A DNA stretch of 64,000 nucleotides from an uncultured Clostridia bacterium (GCA_927417275.1 CAKMJV010000032.1:1-64000), one strand, 5' to 3'. Shown: positions 10,261-19,293, counted from the first letter of the stretch. Numbers and translations are program-made. The notes: generated by a model not told the origin, from the letters alone.

Positions 10261-10614
10261 TTATAACTGTCCTTTAGCAACAGATACTAATTTTGCGAAA
10301 TCTTCAGGGTGATTAATTGCCATTTCAGACAATACTTTTCTGTTGATTTCAAGGTTTGCTTTTTTAAGACCATTCATGAATTTTGAATAGCTTAAGCCAT
10401 TTTGTCTTGCACCAGCATTAATACGTGCAATCCATAATTTTCTAAAATCTCTTTTTCTAAGTTTTCTACCGATATATGATGATCTTAAGGATCTCATTAC
10501 TGCAGGGTTAGCAGCTTTAAATACTAAGCTCTTTTGGCCGTAGAAGCCTTTAGCTAACTTAAGAATTTTTTTGTGTTTTTTCTTAGCGTTTACTGCGCCT
10601 TTAATTCTTGCCAT
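10261..10614 (-). CDS. rplT: 50S ribosomal protein L20
   Basis: 117 residues, very basic, beginning [18 protein letters not shown] and containing [16 protein letters not shown] and the C-terminal [21 protein letters not shown], all typical of L20. L20 binds 23S rRNA early in 50S assembly and, in Firmicutes, represses its own operon by binding the mRNA leader. Last gene of infC-rpmI-rplT, 29 nt after rpmI, with AAGGAGG before the ATG. Confidence 0.98.
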   Translation of the reverse strand: MARIKGAVNAKKKHKKILKLAKGFYGQKSLVFKAANPAVMRSLRSSYIGRKLRKRDFRKLWIARINAGARQNGLSYSKFMNGLKKANLEINRKVLSEMAINHPEDFAKLVSVAKGQL

Positions 10615-10643
10615 GATTCAAAACCTCCTTCTAATTGATATTC

Positions 10644-10841
10644 TTATAAATAAGGCAATAATGTTCTTACACGTTTCATATCTGACTCACTAACAACCGT
10701 TGATTGTCTTAAGCCTCTTTTTCTTTTAGAAGATTTTTTGGTTAAGATATGGCTAGTGAACGCCTTGCTTCTCTTTAATTTTCCGCCACCAGTTTTTTTA
10801 ACTCTTTTAGCAGCGCCGCTGTGTGTTTTCATTTTTGGCAT
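10644..10841 (-). CDS. rpmI: 50S ribosomal protein L35
   Basis: 65 residues, beginning [17 protein letters not shown] and rich in Lys/Arg, the standard bacterial L35. The start is ATG 10841, 8 nt after AAGGAGG; an in-frame TTG two codons upstream is too close to the ribosome-binding site. Middle gene of the infC-rpmI-rplT operon. Confidence 0.97.
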   Translation of the reverse strand: MPKMKTHSGAAKRVKKTGGGKLKRSKAFTSHILTKKSSKRKRGLRQSTVVSESDMKRVRTLLPYL

Positions 10842-10870
10842 TGTCAATTCCTCCTTCCAGATTGTTCGCT

Positions 10871-11377
10871 TTATTTATTAGGTGCATAGATCGCAACTAA
10901 GCTTCTTCCTTCGAGTTTGGCTGGCGTTTCTATGACACCAACTTCTGCTATTTCTGCTGTGAACTTCTTAATAACTTCAAAACCTTGAGTTGTATAACCC
11001 ATTTCACGGCCTTTGAATCTTAAAGAAACTTTTACTTTGTCCCCGCCTTCTAAGAACTTGATTGCATTTTTGGCTTTGGTTTCTAAGTCGTTTTTCTCGA
11101 TATTCAGACCCAAGCGAATTTCCTTAAGTGTCGCACTCTTTTGCTTCTTGCGTGCTTCCTTATCTCTTTTTTGCTGTTCATATCTGAATTTTCCAAAGTC
11201 CATAATTTTGCACACTGGTGGTTTAGCATTTGGTGCGATTTTCACCAAATCGAGTTTGCGTTCTTGAGCTAAAGCAAATGCTTCTTTTCCAGACATAACG
11301 CCCAATTGCTCGTTTTCTTCACCAATAACTCTTACTTCAAGGTCACGAATTTCTTCATTGATTTCAGCTGTTTTAAT
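10871..11377 (-). CDS. infC: Translation initiation factor IF-3, probably with an AUU start
   Basis: IF-3 binds the 30S subunit, keeps subunits apart and checks start-codon pairing. The protein has the N-domain ([14 protein letters not shown]), linker and C-domain ([33 protein letters not shown]). No ATG lies at the right place; the best start is ATT at 11377-11375, 8 nt after AGGGGG, giving 168 residues starting (M)KTAEINEE. An AUU start is a known device by which IF-3 represses its own synthesis. GTG at 11386 is in frame but lies immediately against the ribosome-binding site. First gene of the operon, behind an attenuating leader. Confidence 0.95.
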   Translation of the reverse strand: MKTAEINEEIRDLEVRVIGEENEQLGVMSGKEAFALAQERKLDLVKIAPNAKPPVCKIMDFGKFRYEQQKRDKEARKKQKSATLKEIRLGLNIEKNDLETKAKNAIKFLEGGDKVKVSLRFKGREMGYTTQGFEVIKKFTAEIAEVGVIETPAKLEGRSLVAIYAPNK

Positions 11378-11399
11378 AAGATACACCCCCTAGGTTCTA

Positions 11400-11535
11400 T
11401 AAAAATAAAAACGGCAGATATAAAATCCGCCGTTAGCTACTTTTTAACAATTCAAAAGACTGTTTAAAAAATACTATCAACCATATGAACACTAAGTTAT
11501 ATGGTGAGAAGCGGACTTCTACTTGTTAACCTCAA
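11400..11535 (-). promoter_or_regulatory. infC-rpmI-rplT leader (L20-type autoregulatory leader) with attenuator
   Basis: The untranslated leader contains AAGTCCGCTTCTCACC, an inverted pair CCATAT/ATATGG, and ends in the hairpin AACGGCGGAT/ATCTGCCGTT (11434-11411) followed by TTTTATTTTT, an intrinsic terminator placed before infC. This layout matches the Firmicutes leader by which L20 causes premature termination of its operon. The terminator is directly visible; assignment to the L20 class rests on position and on the known family. Confidence 0.8.
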
Positions 11536-11537
11536 TA

Positions 11538-11566
11538 AATATATCATGTAAACAATCTCATGTCAA
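11538..11566 (-). promoter_or_regulatory. Promoter of infC-rpmI-rplT
   Basis: Consensus TTGACA (11566-11561), 17-nt spacer and TATATT (11543-11538) on the minus strand, starting 7 nt after the thrS stop codon. The operon is therefore transcribed independently of thrS. Confidence 0.82.
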
Positions 11567-11572
11567 GTCAAT

Positions 11573-13510
11573 CTACTCATTTTTTTCAAAATTGGTATGC
11601 AGTGCGCGTTCAGATATTTCATATGCTAAGTTTGATTTAAAGAAGTCTAAAGACAAACTGCCCAACTCTCCTACATCTCTTGATCTTACAGATACTTGGC
11701 CCAGTTCAACTTCCTTATCGCCAATAATTAACATATACGGACTCTTCTCCATTTGTGCTTCTCTAATTTTATAGCCAATTTTCTCTGCACGCACATCTAG
11801 TTCAACGCGAATCCCACTACGCTTTAGTGTATTATAAACCTCTTCCGCATATGGAATATGGCGATCTGCGATGGTCAAAAGTTTTACTTGAACAGGTGCC
11901 AACCACGCTGGGAACTTACCTGCAAACTCTTCGATCAAGATGCCCATAAATCGTTCGATGCTACCAAATGCAACACGGTGAATAACGATGGGTTGGTGTT
12001 TTTCTCCGTCTTTGCCAATGTAAGTGAGTTCAAATCTTTGAGGCAATTGCATGTCAAGTTGAATGGTTCCACATTGCCATGTTCTACCGATTGAATCTCT
12101 TAAATGGAAATCGATTTTGGGACCATAGAACGCACCATCTCCTGGATTGAGTTTGTAGTCGATGCCCAATGACTCTAGAGCGCCTTGTAATGCATCTTCA
12201 GCCATTTGCCAATCTTCATCTAAGCCCATGGACTTCTCAGGTCTCGTAGAAAGTTCCACATGATAACTAAATCCGAAAGTCTTATAAACTTCATCGATTA
12301 GATTTACTACATTGATAATTTCGTCTTTTATTTGCTCAGGCAACATGAATATATGGGCATCATCTTGTGTAAACGCTCTTACACGCATCAAGCCATGAAG
12401 TGCACCAGAAAGTTCGTGTCTGTGAACACGGCCGATTTCACCAACGCGCATCGGAAAATCTTTATAAGATCTGAGCTCTGTTTTATAGACGAGCATACCA
12501 CCTGGACAGTTCATCGGTTTAATCGCATAATCTTCTTCATCTATAACCAACGAATACATGTTGTCTTTATAATGGAACCAGTGTCCTGAAGTTTCCCATA
12601 GTTTTCTATTGAGAATAATAGGGGTTTCCACTTCTACATAGTCTTCTCTCTCATGAACTTCTCTCCAATACTTAAGCAAGTTGTTTTTGACGACCATGCC
12701 TTTAGGGAGCATAAATGGAAAACCAGGACCTTCTTCCATTAGTGAAAATAAATTCAGTTCCTTTCCGAGTTTTCTATGATCTCTTTTTTTAGCTTCTTCT
12801 AACATCGTGATGTACGCTTCTAATAAAGAAGCTTTTGGAAATGAAGTGCCATAAATGCGTTGAAGCATTTTCTTTTTCTCATCACCACGCCAATATGCGC
12901 CTGCAAGACTAAGCAACTTAATACTTTTAACTTCTTTAGTTGAGGTCACGTGACAACCAGCGCATAAATCGACAAACTCACCTTGCTTATAAAACGAAAT
13001 AATCGCATCTTCAGGTAAATCATTAATCAATTCCACTTTATATGGCTCATCTTTTTCCGCCATGAATTTTATGGCTTCATCTCTTGGGAGTTCAAATCTT
13101 TCAAGTTTTAAATCTTCTTTAATAATGCGTTGCATTTCAGCTTCTATTTTTTCTAAGTCCTCAGGGACAAATTTATGTTCTGTATCAAAATCATAGTAAA
13201 AGCCATTATCTATAGCAGGGCCAATTGCCAGTTTTGTACCTGGAAAAAGTCTCAAGACAGCTTGTGCCATAATATGCGAACTGGTGTGTCTAAACGCGTG
13301 TGAGCCTTCTTCATCTTCAAACTTAAGAATACTTAGTTCACTGTCCTCGCTAATGGGATATGATAAGTCAACTGTCTTTCCATTAATATTCCCAACAATC
13401 GCCTCTTTTGCGAGTCGACCTGAAATAGCAGCAGCAACATCGTAAACCGTTGTTCCTTTTTCTACCTCTCTTATAGAGCCATCTTTTAATTTAATCTTTA
13501 CCATTTCCAT
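11573..13510 (-). CDS. thrS: Threonine-tRNA ligase
   Basis: Class II synthetase that charges tRNA-Thr; 645 residues, usual length. Domains in order: TGS (residues 4-65, VKIKLKDGSIREVEKG), the SAD editing domain (HTSSHIMAQAVLRLFPG, and CAGCHVTST providing the zinc/water ligands), the catalytic core (MNCPGGMLVY, RVGEIGRVHRHELSGALHGL, VAFGSIERFMGILIE) and the C-terminal anticodon-binding domain (LAPVQVKLLTIADRHIPYAE). GAGGAGG lies 6 nt before ATG 13510. It is single, controlled by a T-box leader. Confidence 0.98.
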   Translation of the reverse strand: MEMVKIKLKDGSIREVEKGTTVYDVAAAISGRLAKEAIVGNINGKTVDLSYPISEDSELSILKFEDEEGSHAFRHTSSHIMAQAVLRLFPGTKLAIGPAIDNGFYYDFDTEHKFVPEDLEKIEAEMQRIIKEDLKLERFELPRDEAIKFMAEKDEPYKVELINDLPEDAIISFYKQGEFVDLCAGCHVTSTKEVKSIKLLSLAGAYWRGDEKKKMLQRIYGTSFPKASLLEAYITMLEEAKKRDHRKLGKELNLFSLMEEGPGFPFMLPKGMVVKNNLLKYWREVHEREDYVEVETPIILNRKLWETSGHWFHYKDNMYSLVIDEEDYAIKPMNCPGGMLVYKTELRSYKDFPMRVGEIGRVHRHELSGALHGLMRVRAFTQDDAHIFMLPEQIKDEIINVVNLIDEVYKTFGFSYHVELSTRPEKSMGLDEDWQMAEDALQGALESLGIDYKLNPGDGAFYGPKIDFHLRDSIGRTWQCGTIQLDMQLPQRFELTYIGKDGEKHQPIVIHRVAFGSIERFMGILIEEFAGKFPAWLAPVQVKLLTIADRHIPYAEEVYNTLKRSGIRVELDVRAEKIGYKIREAQMEKSPYMLIIGDKEVELGQVSVRSRDVGELGSLSLDFFKSNLAYEISERALHTNFEKNE

Positions 13511-13543
13511 AACTTACCTCCTCTGTCATTTTTGTTTCAGGGT

Positions 13544-13787
13544 AAAAAAAAACCCGTCACTAGCTTATGCTAGGGACGAGGTATCTCGCGGTTCCACCCT
13601 AATACTCAACACTGTTGAGCACTCAAAAGCCTTAACGCGGCCATACGCAAGTATTTCGATTTCTACTCCACTTGAGCTAGAAGTTAGTTTTCATAAGTGG
13701 ACACCTACGATTCCTTTCAGCCTATGGGAATCACTCTCTAAAAGTTTAAACCTACTACTCTTCTTCATCAATGCTTCTATTAATTTA
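13544..13787 (-). promoter_or_regulatory. T-box leader of thrS, probable Thr specifier ACU
   Basis: The T-box core AGGGTGGAACCGCG (13586-13600) precedes the terminator CGTCCCTAGC...GCTAGTGACG with nine T (13544-13552). Stem I has the AGAGAGTGA element and a GATTCC/GGAATC arm with GGCTGAAAGG at its top. The specifier is probably ACT at 13688-13686 in GAAA-ACT-AAC, the same position as TTC and GTT in the other two T-boxes of this window. Uncharged tRNA-Thr would induce thrS. Confidence 0.92.
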
Positions 13788-13792
13788 AACTA

Positions 13793-13821
13793 ATGATAGC
13801 TGAAACCCTATCATTTGTCAA
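13793..13821 (-). promoter_or_regulatory. Promoter of thrS
   Basis: Consensus TTGACA (13821-13816), 17-nt spacer, TATCAT (13798-13793) on the minus strand, directly upstream of the T-box leader and just after the stop of the DUF445 gene. Confidence 0.85.
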
Positions 13822-13847
13822 CCGATACGATTTAATTTAATGTTAAT

Positions 13848-14447
13848 TTACAGTAAAAACAATACGATGGCTCCTTGTAATAGACCAATGGCAAATCCGA
13901 TTACACCGCCTAGTATTTCTATATGCTTCAGTTCTTTTTTTGCAATTTTAAATACCATTTCTTCAATTTTTAAAAAATCATAGGTGTTAATGCGCAATTC
14001 GACCATTTCACTTACGTTAATGGCAGCAATTGCTTTATGACTTAACTGTTCACCAAGTTCTTGTACCATCTCTTCGCCATTTTCTAAAATCATGTTTTCC
14101 ACAGTTTGTAAAATCATGCCTTTAAACATACTTGGAATCATAGAAGGCATTTTATCGTTTGCCACCACGAGAATTTTGTCTTTAATCAGTTCAACGACTT
14201 CCTTCTTATCCATATCGTGAATAAGTTTTGTCGCGATGTCTTCGATGGAAATAAGCTCATCATTTATGATATCCCCAATTGATTTTGCGATTTCTGCTTT
14301 TCGTTTGGGGATAAGTCCTTGAATTTTAATAGGTGTCCACAAAATGCGGATCGGTTCTACGGGTCTAAACATGAGTTTTATCGCGATAACATTGGTCATC
14401 CATCCGATAAGCGCGCCAATAAGTGCTAGTATAATCAATTTATCCAT
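13848..14447 (-). CDS. DUF445 family (YheB-like) membrane protein
   Basis: 199 residues with one membrane segment at each end: LIILALIGALIGWMTNVIAI near the N-terminus and IGFAIGLLQGAIVLFLL at the C-terminus. The N-terminal GWMTNVIAIKLMFRP and GLIPKRKAEIAKSIG are the DUF445 signatures. B. subtilis YheB, the relative I recall, is longer (about 380 residues), so this is a short version with a small middle region. No molecular function is known. It ends a run of same-strand genes separated by 0-10 nt. Confidence 0.8.
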   Translation of the reverse strand: MDKLIILALIGALIGWMTNVIAIKLMFRPVEPIRILWTPIKIQGLIPKRKAEIAKSIGDIINDELISIEDIATKLIHDMDKKEVVELIKDKILVVANDKMPSMIPSMFKGMILQTVENMILENGEEMVQELGEQLSHKAIAAINVSEMVELRINTYDFLKIEEMVFKIAKKELKHIEILGGVIGFAIGLLQGAIVLFLL

Positions 14448-14456
14448 AAAATACTC

Positions 14457-15167
14457 CTAAGTTTCTGCGTCATAAAAGTGAAATGAACCACAGTCTTGCA
14501 ATTTGTTTGAGTGAAGGGTTTTAATTCGAAGCCCTCTTTGTTCTATAAATCGGATGATCGCCGCTTCATCTGGGTGATGTGCTAACGAGCCATTAAACAC
14601 GATGTCATCTTTAATGCGGCCACCAGCACCTCCAAAGAAACCGTAACTGAACCCCGGGAGTTCAACAAAGCCTTTTTGAATCAGTAATACATCGTAACCA
14701 TTAGCAGTATACAGTCTGGCGAGACCCTGATCTTCCGTTATCACACTCTGTTCATCAATCTTTAACGTTGAGCAACGCGTGTAGCCTTGGTTGGTATTCA
14801 CAGTCGTTAACGGTATACGTTTTAAGATTTCTTCTTCTGTCTTTGCCGTTTTATGAAAAAAATGATTTTTAAGTTGGATGGCATTAAAGGGGATATCTTC
14901 TGGATACTTCATGCCAAGTGTACTCCGCCCTTGAATCAAATGCTTTTTAATCCATGTGATATCATAATGCGACATCAGTTGCTCTTTTACCGTTTCATAG
15001 ACATTTTTGTGTACCACGATAAAATCATTGGCAACAAAAACTGACAAATCAACATGTGACATTAACCGGGGATCAACATCGTGTTGATCTGGGACATTTA
15101 TAATCTGGTGTCCCTTGATAAATGAAAACAATTCAGACATGTGTTGATTAATAAATAAAATGCCCAT
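14457..15167 (-). CDS. GME-fold protein (DUF6873-like)
   Basis: 236 residues, soluble. The order NEDFIVVHKNVY-like strand, MKYPEDIPFNAIQL, VNTNQGYTRCSTLKID, SVITEDQGLARLYTANGYDV and LPGFSYGFFGGAGGR matches, from memory, a clostridial family annotated DUF6873 with a guanidino-modifying-enzyme (GME) fold, as in amidinotransferases and arginine deiminases. The QGYTRCS segment holds the only strongly conserved-looking cysteine, but whether the protein is an active enzyme is unknown. It is 2 nt from hslO and 10 nt from the DUF445 gene, so part of the same transcript. Confidence 0.65.
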   Translation of the reverse strand: MGILFINQHMSELFSFIKGHQIINVPDQHDVDPRLMSHVDLSVFVANDFIVVHKNVYETVKEQLMSHYDITWIKKHLIQGRSTLGMKYPEDIPFNAIQLKNHFFHKTAKTEEEILKRIPLTTVNTNQGYTRCSTLKIDEQSVITEDQGLARLYTANGYDVLLIQKGFVELPGFSYGFFGGAGGRIKDDIVFNGSLAHHPDEAAIIRFIEQRGLRIKTLHSNKLQDCGSFHFYDAET

Positions 15168-15168
15168 A

Positions 15169-16056
15169 CTAAGACATCGTGTTGATTTTAATGAGCGCTA
15201 ATAATTCTGATTGATTGAAATGATACGTGCTGTTACAAAAGTGACATGTGATTTCTGCCTTTCCTTCTTCTTCAATAATGGCTGTGATTTCCTTTTCTCC
15301 TAAACCCACCAAAGCCATTTCCATTTTTTCTCTGCTACAGTCACAGACATACGCTAATTCATATGTTTCTAATGCATCAAGGCCCAATCCTGCAAAGACT
15401 TGATTTGCGATTTGCATCATATCGAGTCCCTCTTCAAAAAGTGCCGTCATAGAAGCCATGCCACTCAAATTAGACTCGAGTTGCGTAAGTGTTTCTTCAG
15501 AAGTTTCAGGTAATATTTGAACGATGAATCCTCCAGCAAATGCAACATGAGCGGCTTTAGAGAGTTTAACACCTAAAGATACAGCCGTCGGTTGTTGTTC
15601 TGATTGTATAAAGTATTGTGCAAGGTCTTCGGCAATCTCACCTGAAACCAAGCTGGTCTGACCGATAAAAGGTTCCTTCATGCCATAATCTCTGATTACG
15701 ATGAGTTGTCCCTCTTTGCCAACAGCTCCGCCAACATCAAGTCTACCTTCTTCTGTGTAAATGCTCTCTGCTTGTGGCTCAGACATATAGGCTTTAACGC
15801 GACCATGTGTATCCGCAACGGCTACCATTAATTTGATTTGATTTGAGCCTTTCACTTGAAAAGTCAACTTTTCCTTATCGATTTTGCTCATCATGCCCAT
15901 GATTGAAGCCGCTGTAAGTGTTCGGCCAAGTGCTGATGTGGACATAGGTGACAAATCATGGGTCACTCTTGCACTTTCAACCATTTCTGTCGTTTCAGCG
16001 ACATAAATGCGTACTTCTCTATTATTAGACATTGCTGTTATTAATTTGCCCTTCAT
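15169..16056 (-). CDS. hslO: Redox-regulated chaperone Hsp33
   Basis: Cytoplasmic holdase that becomes active when its cysteines are oxidised. The 295-residue protein has the family N-terminal domain (VHDLSPMSTSALGRTLTAA-type region, residues ~30-50) and the C-terminal redox switch with cysteines at YVCDCSREK and TCHFCNSTY, which in the family bind zinc when reduced. Start ATG 16056 overlaps the stop of the upstream methyltransferase (ATGA), with GGAGG 4 nt before it; the longer reading frame from 16092 is not needed. Translation is coupled to the upstream gene. Confidence 0.95.
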   Translation of the reverse strand: MKGKLITAMSNNREVRIYVAETTEMVESARVTHDLSPMSTSALGRTLTAASIMGMMSKIDKEKLTFQVKGSNQIKLMVAVADTHGRVKAYMSEPQAESIYTEEGRLDVGGAVGKEGQLIVIRDYGMKEPFIGQTSLVSGEIAEDLAQYFIQSEQQPTAVSLGVKLSKAAHVAFAGGFIVQILPETSEETLTQLESNLSGMASMTALFEEGLDMMQIANQVFAGLGLDALETYELAYVCDCSREKMEMALVGLGEKEITAIIEEEGKAEITCHFCNSTYHFNQSELLALIKINTMS

Positions 16057-16808
16057 AGTGCCTCCATTTTTTTCTTTTTTGCTATAAAACAAACGCGATG
16101 TGATTGATCTGAATACGTTTCAAAAGTATCACCATCAACCACTTCAAGTATTTCAAAGTTCGATTGCAACACGCTTTTCACATACTCAACATCGTATGCG
16201 CGTTGTACGTGATACTCTTCATATCTGGTGTAGTGTCCTTCTTCTTCTTTAAACAACGTTAATAAAAAATTCAATCGATCGGTTTCTTCATGAAATTCAT
16301 TTTCCCAAATATAGGCTTCTTCTTCGAAGGTCTCCGCGAAAGTATGATTTCCAATTATTTCTTTCAACTTATAGCGTGTACTTAAATCAAATAGAAATAA
16401 ACCCTCTTCTTGTAAATGATTATAAACGTTTAAAACGGTTTTATTTAAATCGCCATCTTCTACGACATAATTCATGCCGTCACACATAGAAAAGATAACA
16501 TCATACTGTTTTTTTGTGTTAAATGTGATGAGATCTTGCTGGTACAATTTTAACTTCACTTGTTGTTCTTGAGCTTTTTGATTCGCAATAACGAGCATGT
16601 CTTCTGAAAGGTCAATCCCTTCCAAAATGTAACCTGCTTGTGCTAGCCCTATGGCCATCGTCCCTGTCCCACAGGCAAGTTCAAGCACATTACGGGCCAT
16701 TGGTCTATACATACGAATTTTCTCTGTTAAAATGTGTATCCATTTATCGTAATCAACATCGTATTGCATGATGTCGTATACCGATGCAAATGCACTATAT
16801 GCCCCCAT
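16053..16808 (-). CDS. Class I SAM-dependent methyltransferase
   Basis: 251 residues with the class I motifs in order: motif I VLELACGTGTMAIGLA, the acidic motif II GIDLSEDML, then QQDLITFN and the motif IV-like IFSMCDGMNYV. The N-terminus YSAFASVYDIMQYDVDYDKW resembles the small-molecule/unknown-substrate methyltransferases often annotated in Clostridia next to ribosomal or chaperone genes. The substrate is not apparent. Its ATG overlaps the upstream stop codon (TAATG) and its own stop overlaps the hslO start, so it is translationally coupled on both sides. Confidence 0.85.
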   Translation of the reverse strand: MGAYSAFASVYDIMQYDVDYDKWIHILTEKIRMYRPMARNVLELACGTGTMAIGLAQAGYILEGIDLSEDMLVIANQKAQEQQVKLKLYQQDLITFNTKKQYDVIFSMCDGMNYVVEDGDLNKTVLNVYNHLQEEGLFLFDLSTRYKLKEIIGNHTFAETFEEEAYIWENEFHEETDRLNFLLTLFKEEEGHYTRYEEYHVQRAYDVEYVKSVLQSNFEILEVVDGDTFETYSDQSHRVCFIAKKKKMEAL

Positions 16809-17914
16809 TAAACACCTCTAAAAAAAGCGACGTAAACCAAATAACCATAAAAGGCTATTGATAAGATAACAGGCAACCATTGACCAAAACTTAAGTTTAA
16901 TTTTCGGTTATCCCAAACGGCATACTCAATTTTCGCTTTAACATCTTTTAAACGATGTAAATCCGTTGCCATCAAGGGCACTTCTTCATTAAAAGTTTCA
17001 CCTTCAGGATGTAAGAAAATTTGTGTATCCTCGGTCTTAATGACTTGGTAGTTCTTACCGGATACTTTTACACGCGTGCTTTCATCAAAAACTGGATAGT
17101 ATTTCTTGATTTGATGGATCATGGCTTTAACACCAAACATACAAACGACAGCAATAACAGCATAAATACCGATAGCTGCTGCGATTGCCCCTGTTGACTC
17201 GAACAAAACATCACTTTGCTCCACAGGTAAATCTAAAGCTTGATCAAACTGATTCACAACATAGCCAGCTGTAACTGCGATGCCATTATTCGTCATATGT
17301 GCGATAACACCCGCGAAAATGGAACCGGTTAACTGAACCAAATAGGCAAACACGATCCCGAGCACGATGGGTCCTAAAATATTTTGAGGATTAAAGTGAA
17401 AAATTCCGAAAAGCAAACCACTAAACACAGCCGCCCACTTTTTACCCACTTCCATTTCATAGCCATTTAAAACAGCACCACGGAAAAAGAACTCTTCGCA
17501 AAGCCCCGCCGAACCTGCAATTACCAAAAATAAAACGATAAATTCAGAACCGGTCTGTGCAGTAGGGATAGGTGGTAAAATGCTCGTACTAAACATTTCA
17601 ATAAAGAAAATCGTAATGAGATTGGCAACAGCCACCGTTGGCAAAAGTAAAACCGCCATCAACATAATACGCCAAACCACTTGTAATGGAACACGTTTTA
17701 ACCGAAATGCCTTTTTTATGTCTTTTTTTGTTATGGCTGCATATACAAGCGCAGGAATTAACAAAATCCCAAATTCCGTAATAAGTAAACCAGAAATAAC
17801 TTCTCGGTTTTGAACATATGCGCCAAAAGTTAAGAATACAAATGCCAAAACCACAAACAGGATATTTGCTTCATTTATAGTGAAATGATCTTTTCTAATG
17901 CGTTCTTCTGACAT
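16808..17914 (-). CDS. CPBP family intramembrane metalloprotease
   Basis: 368 residues with about 8 membrane segments. The CPBP (Abi/CAAX prenyl protease-like) motifs are all present: EEFFFRG (glutamate pair and arginine), FGIFHFNPQN (His in the second motif) and the third motif HMTNNGIAV. The ~90-residue C-terminal part is a soluble domain followed by a last membrane segment (LPVILSIAFYGYLVYVAFF). Functions in the family range from prenyl-protein processing to peptide immunity; nothing here points to one. GGAGG lies 5 nt before ATG 17914, which directly follows the upstream stop. Confidence 0.88.
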   Translation of the reverse strand: MSEERIRKDHFTINEANILFVVLAFVFLTFGAYVQNREVISGLLITEFGILLIPALVYAAITKKDIKKAFRLKRVPLQVVWRIMLMAVLLLPTVAVANLITIFFIEMFSTSILPPIPTAQTGSEFIVLFLVIAGSAGLCEEFFFRGAVLNGYEMEVGKKWAAVFSGLLFGIFHFNPQNILGPIVLGIVFAYLVQLTGSIFAGVIAHMTNNGIAVTAGYVVNQFDQALDLPVEQSDVLFESTGAIAAAIGIYAVIAVVCMFGVKAMIHQIKKYYPVFDESTRVKVSGKNYQVIKTEDTQIFLHPEGETFNEEVPLMATDLHRLKDVKAKIEYAVWDNRKLNLSFGQWLPVILSIAFYGYLVYVAFFRGV

Positions 17915-19078
17915 CTAATCCTCCAGTATTTCTACAATGCTTTTTTTATACATCAATATACCAATGTAACTTTTTAATCCATCAAGCATTATATCATCAT
18001 CGAAATTGAATTTTGAATTGTGTAGTGGATAAATAAAATTTTTCTCTTCATTATATGTGCCAATGAAGTAAAAAAGTCCAGGTACTTGTTCTTGATAATA
18101 TGAAAAATCTTCACTGATCATCTGTGGAGAAATCACGTCACATACCGCCTCGTGATGCGCGTAAAATTCATCAAATAGACCGGCATCATTTATAACAGGT
18201 GGATACATATCTCTAAATGCGATCTGAATATTTACTTCATAAGCACTTTCGATGCCCTTTAAATACGTTTGCATTCTATTCTTAATCCGATTATAAACGC
18301 TTTTATCAAATGCACGTATGGTGCCTTCAAGTCTTGCTTTGCCTGCGATAATATTTCGCCTTTCGCCGCCATCTAGTCTCCCAACGGTTAAAACTGCTGG
18401 ATCTATGGGACTGATGTTTCTCGATACGATGGTTTGTAAGCCCAAAAGTACTTCGCTTGCGATAACGAGCGCGTCTATACCTGTATGGGGCATCGCGCCG
18501 TGTGCACTTTTCGCGAGAATGTCGATATCAAACTCACCTGTCATCGCCATCATCGGCCCTTTACATAATCCGATACGCCCTTGTGAAACCTCTGGAAAAA
18601 CATGTATGCCATAAATTTCATCTATTTTATACTTTTTAAATATACCCTCTTTAATGATGATTTCAGCGCCACCTGGACCCTCTTCAGCAGGTTGAAAAAT
18701 CAATACGATATTGTCTAACACCTTTATGTGTGGCTGCATTAAATAACTTGCAAAACCTAGCATCATGGACATGTGTCCATCGTGTCCACACGCATGCATA
18801 TGATGATCATGTATAGAATGATTTGGATATGTGCTTTCCTCTTTTACAGACAAGCCATCCATATCCGTTCTAAACGCTATGGTTTTTTGAGGTGATTCGC
18901 CTCTAATAAAAGCGATTATGCCCGTTTGTGCGACAGTTTCAAATGGGACCCCGATCGCTGTTAAATGCTGCTTTATATAAGCAGAGGTTTTTAATTCTTC
19001 AAATCCTATTTCGGGTATTTGATGGAGTGCATGCCTATGCGCTTTTACTTGTTTTATTAATGCTTCTTCAATTTTCAT
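17915..19078 (-). CDS. M20 family amidohydrolase (candidate N-acetyl-diaminopimelate deacetylase)
   Basis: Dinuclear metal hydrolase of the M20D/amidohydrolase group, 387 residues. Metal ligands are visible at MHACGHDGHMSM (Cys and His), EEGPGGAE (Glu), HGAMPHTG and HNSKFNFDD. ATG 19078 is chosen over 19090 because GAGGTGG lies between them. Such proteins remove N-acyl groups from amino acids. It is divergent from the asd-dapA-dapB-dapH operon, whose last enzyme makes an N-acetylated intermediate, and HQIPEIGFEELKT resembles B. subtilis DapL (YkuR); N-acetyl-DAP deacetylase is therefore a fair guess, not proof. Confidence 0.85.
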   Translation of the reverse strand: MKIEEALIKQVKAHRHALHQIPEIGFEELKTSAYIKQHLTAIGVPFETVAQTGIIAFIRGESPQKTIAFRTDMDGLSVKEESTYPNHSIHDHHMHACGHDGHMSMMLGFASYLMQPHIKVLDNIVLIFQPAEEGPGGAEIIIKEGIFKKYKIDEIYGIHVFPEVSQGRIGLCKGPMMAMTGEFDIDILAKSAHGAMPHTGIDALVIASEVLLGLQTIVSRNISPIDPAVLTVGRLDGGERRNIIAGKARLEGTIRAFDKSVYNRIKNRMQTYLKGIESAYEVNIQIAFRDMYPPVINDAGLFDEFYAHHEAVCDVISPQMISEDFSYYQEQVPGLFYFIGTYNEEKNFIYPLHNSKFNFDDDIMLDGLKSYIGILMYKKSIVEILED

Positions 19079-19204
19079 TTGCCACCTCATATTGTATTAT
19101 TTTTGATTGACGGCACTATTTCATAGTGATAGTATATATATAATTATTTTTTATTATACTTGTATACAAAAATGCATTTATAAAAAACAATGCTGATGAG
19201 ACTG

Positions 19205-19231
19205 TTTTCAATCATCATTATATTCTATAAT
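19205..19231 (+). promoter_or_regulatory. Possible promoter of the asd-dapA-dapB-dapH operon
   Basis: A consensus TATAAT at 19226-19231 lies 62 nt before the asd start; the best -35 candidate, TTTTCA at 19205-19210, has a short 15-nt spacer, so the -35 is weak. The 215-bp gap to the divergent M20 gene shows no lysine riboswitch or T-box, but does hold the palindrome TTGTATACAA (19160-19169). Confidence 0.4.
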
Positions 19232-19293
19232 ATAAAGAAACACTATTCAAGACTCGCAATATGAACTTATTTCAAAATTTAATAGGGGGAACT

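Noticed and set aside
19079-19293. Lysine riboswitch before asd
   Set aside because: The gap has no long conserved helical core; it is too short and AT-rich. No T-box core sequence either.
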